From the NCBI RefSeq assembly GCF_900184995.1, contig NZ_LT860099.1, positions 1,517,931 through 1,581,930 of the forward strand: 64,000 nt of DNA, written 5' to 3'. The stretch comes from Konateibacter massiliensis (GTDB taxonomy: Bacteria > Bacillota > Clostridia > Lachnospirales > Lachnospiraceae). Under the pieces are notes generated by a model that saw nothing but the letters and a program-made list of their open reading frames with translations, was not told the origin of the DNA and did not search any database. Below, piece by piece: positions 17,089 to 28,643 of the stretch; positions within the stretch are counted from its first letter, which is position 1; every line of letters begins with the position of its first letter. The position numbers were made by a program, and so were the translations under genes.

Positions 17089-18243
17089 CTACTGTCTTTT
17101 ATATAATCTTAATTTTGGTAAAATATTGTTCAGTTCTTCTATGCAATAACTCAATTCTTCCTTTGTCGTCTCAGAAGACAGGCTAAATCGAACCGTGGAA
17201 TCCAGCAGTTCTTTCTTCACACCGATTGCCTTTAAAACAGAGCTCACAGCAGGCTTATTAGAGGCACATGCCGAGCCTGCCGACACATAAATCCCCCGGC
17301 TCTCTAAAGCGTGCAGTAAGACCTCACTTCTTACCTGTTCAAAGCTTGCACTCACAATATGAGGTGCGCTTTCCATTCCAATCTTACCGTTTATCGTGAC
17401 ACCTTCTATTTTGCTTATCGCATCTACAAAATACTGTTTTAGCTCATACAGCCTGTCAATCTTTTCCGTGAGATTTTCATAGCTGATTTCAACTGCCTTT
17501 CCGATGCCTGCTGCACCCGGTACATTTTCCGTTCCGGAGCGCATGCCTCTCTGCTGGCCGCCGCCGAACATAATCGGCTTTATTTTCACCTTTTCGCCGA
17601 TATAGCAGATGCCGACTCCCTTCGGACCGTTTATCTTATGTCCGCTGACGGAAAGCATATCAATATTTTGTTTTTTCGGATATATTTTATATTTGCCGAA
17701 TGCCTGTATCGCATCTACATGATACAGCGTATTCGGATTTTTTTCCTTAATAATCGTTCCAATTTCCCCAATCGGCTGAACCGAGCCGATTTCATTGTTC
17801 ACATACATGACAGAGACAAGTATAGTCTCCTCACAAAGTGCCTCGCGCAATGCCTCAAGCAAAATCACACCGTCCTTGTCAACCGGGAGATAGGTCACAC
17901 GAAAGCCCTGCTCCTCCAAATATTTCATTGCATTCAGAACAGATGGGTGCTCTATGGATGACGTAATAAGGTGCTTTCCTGCACGCATATTCGCCATGGC
18001 ACTTCCGATAATGGCAAGATTGTTTGATTCCGTCCCGCCGGATGTAAAAAACAATTCCTTCTCATTCACTTTCATATTAGCAGCGATAGTTTCCTTCGCC
18101 CTTTTTATATAACGTTCCGCTTCCACTCCCTTTGTGTGCATGGAGGAAGGGTTTCCGTAATCGGCTGTCATAGCCGATACCACAATATCCCTTACCTCAT
18201 CAAAACACCTCGTGGTAGCTGAATTATCCAAATAACATTCCAA
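17089..18243 (-). CDS. Cysteine desulfurase (NifS/IscS-like), probable ThiI partner
   Basis: PLP enzyme that takes sulfur from cysteine as a persulfide. It has the N-terminal DNSATTR motif, the PLP-binding Lys in SVSGHKINGPKG, and the catalytic Cys in YVSAGSACASNKP near residue 327. The 384-aa length is normal. Its placement directly before thiI matches the NifZ-ThiI pairing of Firmicutes, so it probably serves tRNA thiolation more than general Fe-S assembly. Confidence 0.94.
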   Translation of the reverse strand: MECYLDNSATTRCFDEVRDIVVSAMTADYGNPSSMHTKGVEAERYIKRAKETIAANMKVNEKELFFTSGGTESNNLAIIGSAMANMRAGKHLITSSIEHPSVLNAMKYLEEQGFRVTYLPVDKDGVILLEALREALCEETILVSVMYVNNEIGSVQPIGEIGTIIKEKNPNTLYHVDAIQAFGKYKIYPKKQNIDMLSVSGHKINGPKGVGICYIGEKVKIKPIMFGGGQQRGMRSGTENVPGAAGIGKAVEISYENLTEKIDRLYELKQYFVDAISKIEGVTINGKIGMESAPHIVSASFEQVRSEVLLHALESRGIYVSAGSACASNKPAVSSVLKAIGVKKELLDSTVRFSLSSETTKEELSYCIEELNNILPKLRLYKRQ

Positions 18244-18258
18244 AGCTTTTCTCCAATT

Positions 18259-18996
18259 CTAACTTTCAAGCTGAAACATAATAACAGACAGAGCCGTAAG
18301 CCCTGCTGTCTCAGTTCTCAGTATTCTCTTACCTAATGTAATCGTCTTCATATCAAGCGCAAGTGCACTTGCAATCTCCCTTTCATCAAAGCCACCCTCC
18401 GGACCGATAAAAATCCCGATGGAGGCGTTTGGACGTATCGAGGATATCAGGCTTTTCGTCTCCGCCATTTTATCCGCATTCTCATACGGTATTAAATTAT
18501 ACTCAAAATCCTTGGCATATTCAAGAGCTTCTTTCCAAGTCATCAAAAAATTTACTTTTGGTATGATAATCCGCTTGGATTGCTTTGCCGCACTCTCCGC
18601 AATCGCCTGCCACCGTTTTATTTTGCTCTCCGCCTTTTTCGGCTCCAGCTTTGCAACGGAATTTTTCATCGCAACCGGGATGATTTCATATACGCCAAGC
18701 TCCACCGCCTTCTGAATGATGAGCTCCATTTTATCGGATTTAGGCAATCCTTGAAATAAATAGATTTTAGAGGGAAGTTCCCTTCCCTCTTTCTCTACGG
18801 ATAAGATTCTGGCTCGCACCTCGTCTTTTCCGATTTCCTCTATCTCACAAAAATAGTCCTTGTCAACTCCGTTGCTGATTAAAACCTCTTCCCCGTTCTT
18901 CATACGAAGCACGTTTTTAATATGGTTTACATCGCTTCCGGTTATCCTGATACAGGACTCTTCTATCTGTTCTTTATTCACAAAAAAATGATGCAT
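18259..18996 (-). CDS. rsmE: 16S rRNA m3U1498 methyltransferase RsmE
   Basis: SPOUT-class methyltransferase. The N-terminal PUA-like domain starts MHHFFVN. The trefoil-knot SAM site is formed by GIFIGPEGGFDEREI and LGKRILRTETAGLTAL near the C-terminus. The 245-aa length is standard. It follows prmA by 7 bp, the usual prmA-rsmE pair. Confidence 0.95.
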   Translation of the reverse strand: MHHFFVNKEQIEESCIRITGSDVNHIKNVLRMKNGEEVLISNGVDKDYFCEIEEIGKDEVRARILSVEKEGRELPSKIYLFQGLPKSDKMELIIQKAVELGVYEIIPVAMKNSVAKLEPKKAESKIKRWQAIAESAAKQSKRIIIPKVNFLMTWKEALEYAKDFEYNLIPYENADKMAETKSLISSIRPNASIGIFIGPEGGFDEREIASALALDMKTITLGKRILRTETAGLTALSVIMFQLES

Positions 18997-19003
18997 CTCA
19001 CAC

Positions 19004-19957
19004 CTATCTTTTCTTGGCTGTCACGGATACCCATTCGCCCTGGTGAGTTACCTCAACAACCTCAAAATCGTTTTCTTTTATCGCTGTCACTACTTCCTCT
19101 TCTTTTTTATCAATGATGCCTGAGGTGATATAAAAGCCGCCTGTCTTTAAATTCTGCTTGATAACGGGTGTAAGCGGAATCAATACATCTGCCAGTATGT
19201 TAGCAACGACGATATCATATTTCTCAATGCCCGCCTGCACCTGTAATTCTTCGTCCTCCAGCAAATTTCCCGACTGTACCGTGAATTTCTCCTCCGGCAC
19301 ATTGTTTACCTCGGCATTTTCTCTGGATGCACTGATGGCATTCGGGTCAATATCAAGTCCGAAGGCGCTCTTAGCACCTAACTTAACGGAAACAATCGAT
19401 AAAATACCGCTTCCGCAGCCTACATCAAATATCTTTGTCTCATCTGTGATATATTTCTTAAGCTGTCTGATGCAAAGCTGTGTCGTCTCATGCATTCCGG
19501 TTCCGAAGGCTGTTCCCGGATCAATCTGAATCATAAGCTTTTCACGATCCTCGGGCTTTACCTCCTCCCATGACGGCTTAATCAAAATATCATCCACAGT
19601 AAACTGCTTAAAATACTGCTTCCAGTTGTTAATCCAGTCCTTATCCTCCGTTTGGGATTCCGTTATCGTGCCTTCCCCGATATCCATAAAGCTGCGAAGC
19701 TGTGAAAGCTCCTCCTTCACATTTTCCAGGAGTTCTTTCGAATCCACCTCGCTGTCGATATAGAAGCTTAGATAGGCAATGTTGTCATTCTCGTCTATAT
19801 CCGGCAGAATGTCCACAAACATCTGCTTTTTATCCTCCTCTGACAAAGGAACCTTATCCTCTATTTCCACACCCTCCACTCCTAAATCCATAAGAGTGCT
19901 GCTTATAACATCCTCCGCCTCGGTAATCGTCTTGATTGTGTATTTATTCCACTTCAT
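19004..19957 (-). CDS. prmA: Ribosomal protein L11 methyltransferase PrmA
   Basis: SAM-dependent enzyme that trimethylates ribosomal protein L11. It has the N-terminal substrate domain and a methyltransferase core with DPGTAFGTGMHETTQLCI, DVGCGSGILSIVSVKLG and IVVANILADVLIPL. At 317 aa it is complete. It lies downstream of the cyclic-nucleotide-domain gene (17 bp gap) and upstream of rsmE. Confidence 0.95.
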   Translation of the reverse strand: MKWNKYTIKTITEAEDVISSTLMDLGVEGVEIEDKVPLSEEDKKQMFVDILPDIDENDNIAYLSFYIDSEVDSKELLENVKEELSQLRSFMDIGEGTITESQTEDKDWINNWKQYFKQFTVDDILIKPSWEEVKPEDREKLMIQIDPGTAFGTGMHETTQLCIRQLKKYITDETKIFDVGCGSGILSIVSVKLGAKSAFGLDIDPNAISASRENAEVNNVPEEKFTVQSGNLLEDEELQVQAGIEKYDIVVANILADVLIPLTPVIKQNLKTGGFYITSGIIDKKEEEVVTAIKENDFEVVEVTHQGEWVSVTAKKR

Positions 19958-19974
19958 GTTTTACCTCTTTTTTT

Positions 19975-22284
19975 CTATTTCTTATAAAATTCCAGCGTAT
20001 CTTCCAATTCCTTCGTTATAGTTCCGCCGCTTCTTCTGATTGATGTATACGCGTTTTCTGTTTTCTTAATCAGGGCCGCGCGCTGTAGCTCATATTTATC
20101 CATCAATTTTGCAAAGGCAGGGAAGTTTGTCAGCTCTGTTCTGACTTTCTTCGGGAACGGACAATACGTCATCAAAATCCCTCTCGCAAACTCATTTAAT
20201 CTGGAAGCGCCCTTTGATTCGAATCGCATCCACTGAATATAATCCTGTGCAAAGAACTCACGATAGTTGTTTCTAACCTTTGAGAGATCGCTGCGAATTT
20301 TATCTTTTGCCTGTATGGACAAATCTCTGTTTTTCTTATAAAACTGAATATAATCATAGTATTCAGCGGTCAGGGATTTCTCCGTGATATCGCTCCAATA
20401 TACACCCTGAATATTTCTGCAAATCTCCCATCTGTAATAGCCCATTACGCTAATCAAAAGCTCCTCCGGTGTATCCTTGCTTAAAACCGGCAGTATAAAT
20501 CGCGCCGGCGTATCTTTTTTAAGTCCTGAAGTCTCCTGCCACATACTGCCCTTCAGTCCTGAATTCGGCATCAAAATCGTGATTGGAAGCACCCTTTTCT
20601 CAATGTATTCCTTGGATATTCCCTTACTCGAATCATGGTATAACATCTTTCTGTAAAACAGGGAGTAATCAATTGCCTGCAAATTTTCATAAGCCTTTAC
20701 AACTTCTGATTTCTGGCGCAGAAGCTTGTTCATGTCGCCGCCCAGCGAATCCTTGTGCAAAATCGGGCAGAAGGTCAATACCTTACCGCTTGTAATTTTG
20801 TTTGCCACACGGAACATATTGCTGATTTCAAATTGCACCTTGCCCTTCATATCGCTTAAATATGCCTTTTCTTCTGCTTCCGATACGTGCTGCGTCCTCT
20901 TTCTGTCTCGAAGCATTCCAAGATAATCCAAATCAAATTCATTTTTAGAAGGCTCTGCTTTTCCACGATAAATCTCTTGAAGCCACTCTCTGATTGTGTA
21001 AATCGGATATTCGCTTGGTTCCTCTTCCTTCTTGAAGTAAAGAAGCTGGAGAAGCTGCATTTCAGTTAAAAATCTCTCATCCACAAAACCATAATTTAAA
21101 AACAAATCAATAACCGGCTCTGCAAGCTGAGTTTCCTCTGCTTTGAAAAATACCAGTTCATACAGCTCGTAGAAAAACTTTGTGATTGCTTTTCGAAGCT
21201 TGTCCGTCTCATCTGTCAGTGCAGACTTATCCGGCAGGGAATTATAAACGGTCAGATACTGTTTAAATTTATCCCCCTTCTCTTTTTCAATGCCGGAAAA
21301 TTCTAAGATAGTATCCAGCGAATCTTTCGTAAGCACCTTTGCACGTTTGATTTGATCAACCGTATAGTGTCTTGTCAAATCTGCCTGCTCATCATCAAAT
21401 TCGGAGCCGACTTTAATTTTTGTTTTAAAATGTCCGAGCAAAATCGGAAGTACAGACTGCTCAATATATCTCTCACCGCTTACGAATGCAGAAACCTGCT
21501 TAATTCTATCATATACCATTGCAATATCGCCGTTTGAATCGTTAATCATAAAGGCAAGCTCTGCAAGTCTCATGAATATGTTATCCTCGTCCTTGGCAAA
21601 CAATGCATTTTTTACCTCATTCACATAGGCGATAATTGTTTCATATGCTTCTTCCATCTCAACAACGTATTCCTGCGTTCTCTTGATTTCCGCCGTCATA
21701 ATATATTCATTGGCAGCATAGAATTTTTTCTTTAGGTCCAAGGATATCAAATCTAAATTTATATAATACTCCAAGTCCGCATTCACATTTATGCTGCTTT
21801 CATCAAATTCCTCTATATTTTCAATTCTCTTAATCTGTGCCGGCTCTTTGCGATAGCCCTCACAAATCTCCTTGTATTCTCTGTATTCCTTCTGGATAAA
21901 GCCGTAAAGCCTGCTGCTTAATCCTCTCAAGCTTTCAAACTCTCCGGTGAGACTTATCATCTGTTTGCTGAGAGAGCTGACTACGATTCCCGGATAAGAA
22001 GCATCCTTTGCAAATATGTTGCACAGCTCCTCCGTCGTCTCAACCGTAAAATAGCAGATTAACGTCTCCTCATCTGCCACATAATTATATAGATATCTTC
22101 CTGTTCCCATCTCCAAAACGCCTATGACATTTCCCGCCATAAGCACGTTTTCGCCGTATTTCCCCTTCGCCTTTACGCTTCCTGTGACAATGATGCTAAC
22201 TTCCTTTATCGCATCGCCTTCCTGATAAATAACTGCTCCTGCTGCCAATTTTCTTGTCATCATTGGTTGTTCTGATCTCCCCAT
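19975..22284 (-). CDS. Large cytoplasmic protein with N-terminal cyclic-nucleotide-binding fold; unknown function
   Basis: Function not recognised. The first about 110 residues have a cyclic-nucleotide-binding beta-roll pattern: LAAGAVIYQEGDAIKEVSII, VTGSVKAKG and a GNVIGVLE turn. The remaining about 650 residues look mostly helical, with no Walker motif, membrane helix or helix-turn-helix. A longer frame to 22383 would start inside the upstream terminator hairpin. The ATG at 22284 (MGRSEQPM) has AAAGGA 8 nt before it; an ATG at 22293 is the alternative. It is first in a run with prmA, rsmE, nifS and thiI. The nucleotide sensed, if any, is unknown. Confidence 0.7.
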   Translation of the reverse strand: MGRSEQPMMTRKLAAGAVIYQEGDAIKEVSIIVTGSVKAKGKYGENVLMAGNVIGVLEMGTGRYLYNYVADEETLICYFTVETTEELCNIFAKDASYPGIVVSSLSKQMISLTGEFESLRGLSSRLYGFIQKEYREYKEICEGYRKEPAQIKRIENIEEFDESSINVNADLEYYINLDLISLDLKKKFYAANEYIMTAEIKRTQEYVVEMEEAYETIIAYVNEVKNALFAKDEDNIFMRLAELAFMINDSNGDIAMVYDRIKQVSAFVSGERYIEQSVLPILLGHFKTKIKVGSEFDDEQADLTRHYTVDQIKRAKVLTKDSLDTILEFSGIEKEKGDKFKQYLTVYNSLPDKSALTDETDKLRKAITKFFYELYELVFFKAEETQLAEPVIDLFLNYGFVDERFLTEMQLLQLLYFKKEEEPSEYPIYTIREWLQEIYRGKAEPSKNEFDLDYLGMLRDRKRTQHVSEAEEKAYLSDMKGKVQFEISNMFRVANKITSGKVLTFCPILHKDSLGGDMNKLLRQKSEVVKAYENLQAIDYSLFYRKMLYHDSSKGISKEYIEKRVLPITILMPNSGLKGSMWQETSGLKKDTPARFILPVLSKDTPEELLISVMGYYRWEICRNIQGVYWSDITEKSLTAEYYDYIQFYKKNRDLSIQAKDKIRSDLSKVRNNYREFFAQDYIQWMRFESKGASRLNEFARGILMTYCPFPKKVRTELTNFPAFAKLMDKYELQRAALIKKTENAYTSIRRSGGTITKELEDTLEFYKK

Positions 22285-22371
22285 GTCCGTCATCCTTTCC
22301 GCATCGCTACGTCCTTGTATTTGTTGTTCTCTATTCTTATGTGAAGTAATTTCTATAAAATGTGCCTTGAT

Positions 22372-22403
22372 ACAAAAGCCCATATCAGAATCGATATGGG
22401 CTT
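22372..22403 (-). terminator. Terminator of the GH112 gene
   Basis: Perfect 11-bp stem AAGCCCATATC / GATATGGGCTT with a 6-nt loop, followed on the minus strand by TTTTG. It lies 50 bp after the GH112 stop. Confidence 0.8.
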
Positions 22404-22452
22404 ATTATAGCATTTATTAAATAGTTTAACAATAGTTCAAATGCCCCGCTTT

Positions 22453-24618
22453 TTAGAGCTGAATCATTTTTGTATCGTATGCGTCGATATCTATTTCTAC
22501 TTTTCCATTATCTGTCATAATAACCGGGCGCTGCTTTGTATCACTGTTGTTAATAACCACAAGAGTATTGCTTTCCGGATAGTAAGCACATTCCGTCATA
22601 GGAGAATCCGTCAGATAATTCTGCTCTAAATTCTCTTTGCAAGCATACAGAATGATTTCATACAGCATCCTTGTATTTGCAAGGTTTGTCTCAAAGGAAG
22701 ACAGATAGATTCCTCTTCCCTTTCCGAAATCATAGGAGGTGAGAGTCGGAACACCGTTTTCCTCTGCCAATACATCTGCCTTACCGTCTGTCAGATAAAT
22801 GTGGTCTTTTCCTTTTATCATGCTATCTGCCGGAAGCAAACCTTCTACCGATTTTACTTCATAGCTCCATTTGCCGTGGCATACTCTTTCGCCATTATCC
22901 TTGTCCACACCGAATACATGGGCCATTCTAAAGAAGTTGTCATATCCCTCCACTGCGGAAGGCTCGTTGACACCGATTAAAACACCACCCTCATGTACCC
23001 ACTTGGTAAGTACCTCCACAACCTGCTCATCCTTCCAGTTGTCGCCGCCGCTCCATGCGGAACCTGCATAGCCCGCATTTATCACAACATCCACGTCCTT
23101 TAATACACCGTTTTTTACATCCGCAAAACTGATATAGGAAACATCAAACGGGCTGCCCGATAAACTCTCGTTAATATGAATCAAATCATGCATATAGGTC
23201 TCGTGGAAATGCCCGGACAGCGTCCATGAACGAAGGCTTCCCCATGCAGTCAGAACCGCAACCCTTGGTTTCAATACCATAGGCTTTCCTGACTTGTGAA
23301 ACTCCTTAATCTGTCTGAACTCGTCTGACACCTTTTCAATATAGTCACAGAAATCAGGGTATGGCTCAACAAGGTGCAAGTAACCGCCAAGTCCAATTCT
23401 GTCAACCGGTTCACGAAGAAGTGCTCTTCTTATACTGTTCCAGAATTTCTTTGCCTCAAGAGTCGGGTCGCCGCCCTCCATAAAGGTCGGTGCTCCGCCA
23501 AGCCCTACCGGGAATAAATACGGATGAAGTCTCAGCTCATGAGTCGGTGCATCCACACCTGCACAAAGTCTCGCTTCATAGCCTGAGAATACACACTTGA
23601 TAATTCCGTCAAAGCCAAATTCCTTGAAACGCTTGCTGTAAGGCTCCACACCTACCCAGCTGTCATCGTAGAATACATAAGCCTGTTTTCCATATTCATG
23701 AACCATATCCACCAGCTTTTTGCCAAATTTAATGACAAAGTCATGAATAAAGTCCATCCAGTCAAGCTTGTGCTGATCTGCCGGCATATGAGTCACATGA
23801 AGATTTCCTTTGTTGATAAAATCCTCTGCAGTCAGAGAATAGCCATATTCCTGAGCAAATTCATCAAGAGCAAGCGGGCTTACCGTAAAATCATAGGAAC
23901 CCCAGTCCGAAAACAGATGACGGTTTCTCTCGCTGCTTCCCCAAATCCACACAAAGTTGTAGAACATGGAGGTAAAGCGCACTACCGTTGTATCCGGGTG
24001 GGTCTTGCACCAGTTTTCCATCCACTCAAGCATATACTCCTGTGTCTCTTTATGTCTTGGGTCAAGTTGCATCAAATGCTCTTTTTCCCAATTGTTTGTC
24101 GTATGGTTGTACATGGAAATTTCTTCCCAGATACGGTATGCGAGAAAGCTCACGGTATATTTATGCCAAGGTGTGATTCCTTTAACTGTCACACTTTCGT
24201 CTGCCTCAGAAAAGCTCCATTTTTCTCTCGGAACCTCTGTATTTGTAGTGCGGTCATATACCTGCCAGTACTTTAAAGAAGCCTCGGACGCATTCACTCT
24301 AAACTGCTCCTCAAAAAAGTCCTCCATCAAATAAAAGGTTACGCTTGTATCATCTGCCACCTTTGGATTTGTCATCAAAAATGACTGTTGAAGCTTATCT
24401 AAATTCTTCTTTGCCCATTCATTGTGGTCACGAATAATACATATGGTGGAGTAAATACCATATCCGGCATTTAAAATCTCATCTGACAATACGGTTCCGT
24501 CGCTGTCTCGAATTACGTCGGCTCCCCATTTCTCAGCCATTTTTAATGTCAATTCCTCATATCCTGACTCTCCCGGCAAAGTGAAGCTGCCTGTACTCTT
24601 GCAATTTGTTTCACTCAT
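22453..24618 (-). CDS. GH112 family beta-galactoside phosphorylase
   Basis: Cytoplasmic phosphorolytic enzyme of family GH112, which includes galacto-N-biose/lacto-N-biose I phosphorylase and D-galactosyl-1,4-L-rhamnose phosphorylase. The 721-aa protein begins with the conserved TGSFTLPGESGYEELTLKMA and has KYTVSFLAYRIWEEISMYNH. The probable catalytic Asp is in AYVFYDDSWVGVEPY at about residue 315. The C-terminal glutaminase-like and beta domains follow (YDFGKGRGIYLSSFETNLAN). There is no signal peptide. It is a single-gene unit with its own promoter and terminator and no adjacent transporter. Which of the substrates it uses cannot be decided by eye. Confidence 0.88.
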   Translation of the reverse strand: MSETNCKSTGSFTLPGESGYEELTLKMAEKWGADVIRDSDGTVLSDEILNAGYGIYSTICIIRDHNEWAKKNLDKLQQSFLMTNPKVADDTSVTFYLMEDFFEEQFRVNASEASLKYWQVYDRTTNTEVPREKWSFSEADESVTVKGITPWHKYTVSFLAYRIWEEISMYNHTTNNWEKEHLMQLDPRHKETQEYMLEWMENWCKTHPDTTVVRFTSMFYNFVWIWGSSERNRHLFSDWGSYDFTVSPLALDEFAQEYGYSLTAEDFINKGNLHVTHMPADQHKLDWMDFIHDFVIKFGKKLVDMVHEYGKQAYVFYDDSWVGVEPYSKRFKEFGFDGIIKCVFSGYEARLCAGVDAPTHELRLHPYLFPVGLGGAPTFMEGGDPTLEAKKFWNSIRRALLREPVDRIGLGGYLHLVEPYPDFCDYIEKVSDEFRQIKEFHKSGKPMVLKPRVAVLTAWGSLRSWTLSGHFHETYMHDLIHINESLSGSPFDVSYISFADVKNGVLKDVDVVINAGYAGSAWSGGDNWKDEQVVEVLTKWVHEGGVLIGVNEPSAVEGYDNFFRMAHVFGVDKDNGERVCHGKWSYEVKSVEGLLPADSMIKGKDHIYLTDGKADVLAEENGVPTLTSYDFGKGRGIYLSSFETNLANTRMLYEIILYACKENLEQNYLTDSPMTECAYYPESNTLVVINNSDTKQRPVIMTDNGKVEIDIDAYDTKMIQL

Positions 24619-24675
24619 CGTCGCACTACCTCTCTTTAACTAAAATATTTTATATAAATCTAAATCATCATAGAT

Positions 24676-24704
24676 ATTATCTCTATAAATGCAGCTAATG
24701 TCAA
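24676..24704 (-). promoter_or_regulatory. Sigma-A promoter of the GH112 gene
   Basis: Minus-strand TTGACA (24704-24699) and GATAAT (24681-24676) with 17-bp spacing, about 55 bp before the start codon. Confidence 0.8.
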
Positions 24705-24730
24705 ACCCTTTTTGCGAATTTCGGTATAAT

Positions 24731-24760
24731 TTTAAATAGAACCTGCCCAAGGCAGGTTCT
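24731..24760 (-). terminator. Terminator of the hrcA-grpE-dnaK-dnaJ operon
   Basis: Perfect 10-bp stem AGAACCTGCC / GGCAGGTTCT with a 3-nt loop, followed on the minus strand by ATTTAAAATT. It lies between dnaJ and the GH112 promoter. The tail is AT-rich rather than a pure T-run. Confidence 0.7.
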
Positions 24761-24804
24761 ATTCTTATTCATGACAAGCGAAGCTGTTTACAGCTTCATC
24801 TTGT

Positions 24805-25986
24805 TTAATCCTCAAAATTTTCTTTTATTTTATCCACAAAGCTCTTTTTCTTCTTTCCGCCGCCGGATGTCGTACCTGCTGTACCACTGCTCAGCGTACT
24901 GCCGCTCAATGAGTCAAATTTACGCAGCAATTCTTTTTGCTCCTCGGAAAGCTTATCCGGCACCTGAACAACCAAGGTAACATAGTGATCACCTCGCAGT
25001 GCCTTGTTTCGAAGGGAAGGCACACCTTTTCCTTTCAGTCTTACCTTTGTATCCGTCTGGGTTCCCGGCTTCACTTCGTAAAGCACTTCGCCGTCCACCG
25101 TATTAATCTTCACCTCACCGCCGATAGCCGCCTGAGCAAATGAAATCGGGGCGGTCGAGAAAATATTGTATTCCTGACGCTGGAAAATCGGGTGTCTTGC
25201 AACCGCAACCTCAACAAGCAAATCACCTCTTGGACCACCGTTGATGCCCGGCTCACCTTTTTCACGGATACGAATACTCTGTCCGTTATCGATACCCGCC
25301 GGTATGGATACCTCGATTGTCTTTCTCGCAGCAATATAACCGCTTCCGTGGCAATCCGTACACTTCTCTTTTACAACCTTACCGCTTCCCTGACAATCCG
25401 GACAGGTCGTCACATTACGAACCGTTCCAAAGAGTGATTGGGATGTGTAAACAATCTGTCCCTTTCCGCTACACTTCGGACAGGTCTGAGCGCTTGTTCC
25501 CGGTTTTGCTCCTGAACCGCTGCACGTCTGACAAGTTTCCTTTATACTGACACTAACATTTTTCTCACAGCCAAAAACTGCTTCTTCAAAGGTGATATTC
25601 AGTCTTGTCCTGACATTCTCGCCCTTCATCGGACCATTATTCGGTCTCCTGCTTCTACTTTGGCCACCGAAAATATCTCCAAAAATATCCCCGAAAATAT
25701 CTCCCATATCGCCGCTGAAATCAAAGCCGCCAAAGCCGCCGGCGCCACCTGCTCCTCCGTCAAATGCGGCATGACCAAACTGGTCATACTGACGGCGTTT
25801 ATCCGCATCACTCAAGACCGTATATGCCTCGGAAGCTTCTTTAAATTTTTTCTCCGCTTCCACGTCTCCCGGATTCATATCAGGATGATATTTCTTTGCC
25901 AGCTTTCTATATGCACTCTTTATCGTTGCATCATCTGCACCTTTTTCGACGCCGAGGACTTCATAATAATCTCTCTTGTCTGCCAT
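24805..25986 (-). CDS. dnaJ: Chaperone protein DnaJ
   Basis: Hsp40 co-chaperone that stimulates the DnaK ATPase. The J domain (residues 1-68) has HPD in [11 protein letters not shown] Gly/Phe-rich linker follows. The zinc-binding region has four CxxCxGxG repeats ([32 protein letters not shown]). The start is ATG at 25986 with GGAGG 5 nt upstream; an ATG at 25998 overlaps the binding site. The length is 393 aa. It is last in the CIRCE-controlled operon. Confidence 0.97.
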   Translation of the reverse strand: MADKRDYYEVLGVEKGADDATIKSAYRKLAKKYHPDMNPGDVEAEKKFKEASEAYTVLSDADKRRQYDQFGHAAFDGGAGGAGGFGGFDFSGDMGDIFGDIFGDIFGGQSRSRRPNNGPMKGENVRTRLNITFEEAVFGCEKNVSVSIKETCQTCSGSGAKPGTSAQTCPKCSGKGQIVYTSQSLFGTVRNVTTCPDCQGSGKVVKEKCTDCHGSGYIAARKTIEVSIPAGIDNGQSIRIREKGEPGINGGPRGDLLVEVAVARHPIFQRQEYNIFSTAPISFAQAAIGGEVKINTVDGEVLYEVKPGTQTDTKVRLKGKGVPSLRNKALRGDHYVTLVVQVPDKLSEEQKELLRKFDSLSGSTLSSGTAGTTSGGGKKKKSFVDKIKENFED

Positions 25987-26049
25987 ATTAACCTCCATCT
26001 TACCTATGTAATAGGCATATTACTAAAACACAAACATATAATATACACC

Positions 26050-26083
26050 ATTAGGGACACATTGTAAAGAATATGTCCCTAAT
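26050..26083 (-). promoter_or_regulatory. Hairpin between dnaK and dnaJ
   Basis: ATTAGGGACATATT and AATGTGTCCCTAAT form a 14-bp stem (one U-G pair) with a 6-nt loop in minus-strand RNA. No U-run follows. It lies 20 bp after dnaK and may be a processing or 3'-protection element that sets dnaK mRNA above dnaJ, or a leaky terminator. Confidence 0.5.
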
Positions 26084-26103
26084 GAAAACTCTATTGAGTT
26101 ATA

Positions 26104-27975
<1,872 letters not shown>

Positions 27976-28626
27976 CTAATTTGCTACTTTTACCATGCTA
28001 TATCTAACTACATTGTCTCTATACAGGTATCCCTTTTGTAACTCCTCAGATACCACATTTTCACCTAATTCTTCATTTTCCTCATGCATAACCGCATTGT
28101 GAATATTAGGGTCGAACTCTTTTCCTACGGCCTCAATCTGCTTGACGCCGATTTCTTCCAGTGAGCTTATCAGCTGCTTATATACCATATCCATACCTTC
28201 TACAAACGGGGTGTTCTTCTCTTCCTCGCTGACAGCCTTCAATCCTCTTTCAAAATTGTCCACTGTCAAAAGTATTTTTTCAATCACTGATTTTGCTCCA
28301 ACCTCAAACATCTGCTCTTTTTCCTTATCAGTACGTTTTCGGAAGTTTTCGAATTCTGCCATCGTTCTTTTTAACCGATCGGTTAATTCTTCGATTTGCT
28401 CATCCTTTTTGTCTTTCTTTTCTTTCTTTTTGCCAAAGAAGCCTTTTTTCTCAGCCGGCTCTTCACCGTCCTCCGGTTCCTCACCGTCTGTCGCCTCTTC
28501 CTCTGTTTCTTCAACAGCATCGGTTGTTTCTTCTATAGATTGTTCCACATCCGTCTCTATCGTATCCGTATCGACCGTATCTTCCTCTATATTCAAATCT
28601 TCCTTTTGCATTTCATTATCCGCCAA
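27976..28626 (-). CDS. grpE: Nucleotide exchange factor GrpE
   Basis: Exchanges ADP for ATP on DnaK. An acidic, low-complexity N-terminus (about residues 1-75, rich in Glu, Asp and Thr) precedes a Lys-rich stretch and the long dimerization helix RTMAEFENFRKRTDKEKEQM. The beta domain includes GVKQIEAVGKEFDPNIHNAV and the end GYLYRDNVVRYSMVKVAN. The 216-aa length is normal. It lies between hrcA and dnaK. Confidence 0.97.
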   Translation of the reverse strand: MADNEMQKEDLNIEEDTVDTDTIETDVEQSIEETTDAVEETEEEATDGEEPEDGEEPAEKKGFFGKKKEKKDKKDEQIEELTDRLKRTMAEFENFRKRTDKEKEQMFEVGAKSVIEKILLTVDNFERGLKAVSEEEKNTPFVEGMDMVYKQLISSLEEIGVKQIEAVGKEFDPNIHNAVMHEENEELGENVVSEELQKGYLYRDNVVRYSMVKVAN

Positions 28627-28643
28627 ATTTTCTTACCGCCTTT

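Noticed and set aside
19975-22383. Longest start (22383) for the cyclic-nucleotide-domain protein
   Set aside because: It lies inside the GH112 terminator stem and has no ribosome binding site; the ATG at 22284 does.
25592-25774. Proline/lysine-rich plus-strand frame within dnaJ
   Set aside because: It is the complement of the Gly/Phe-rich linker of DnaJ, so the repeats are a coding by-product.
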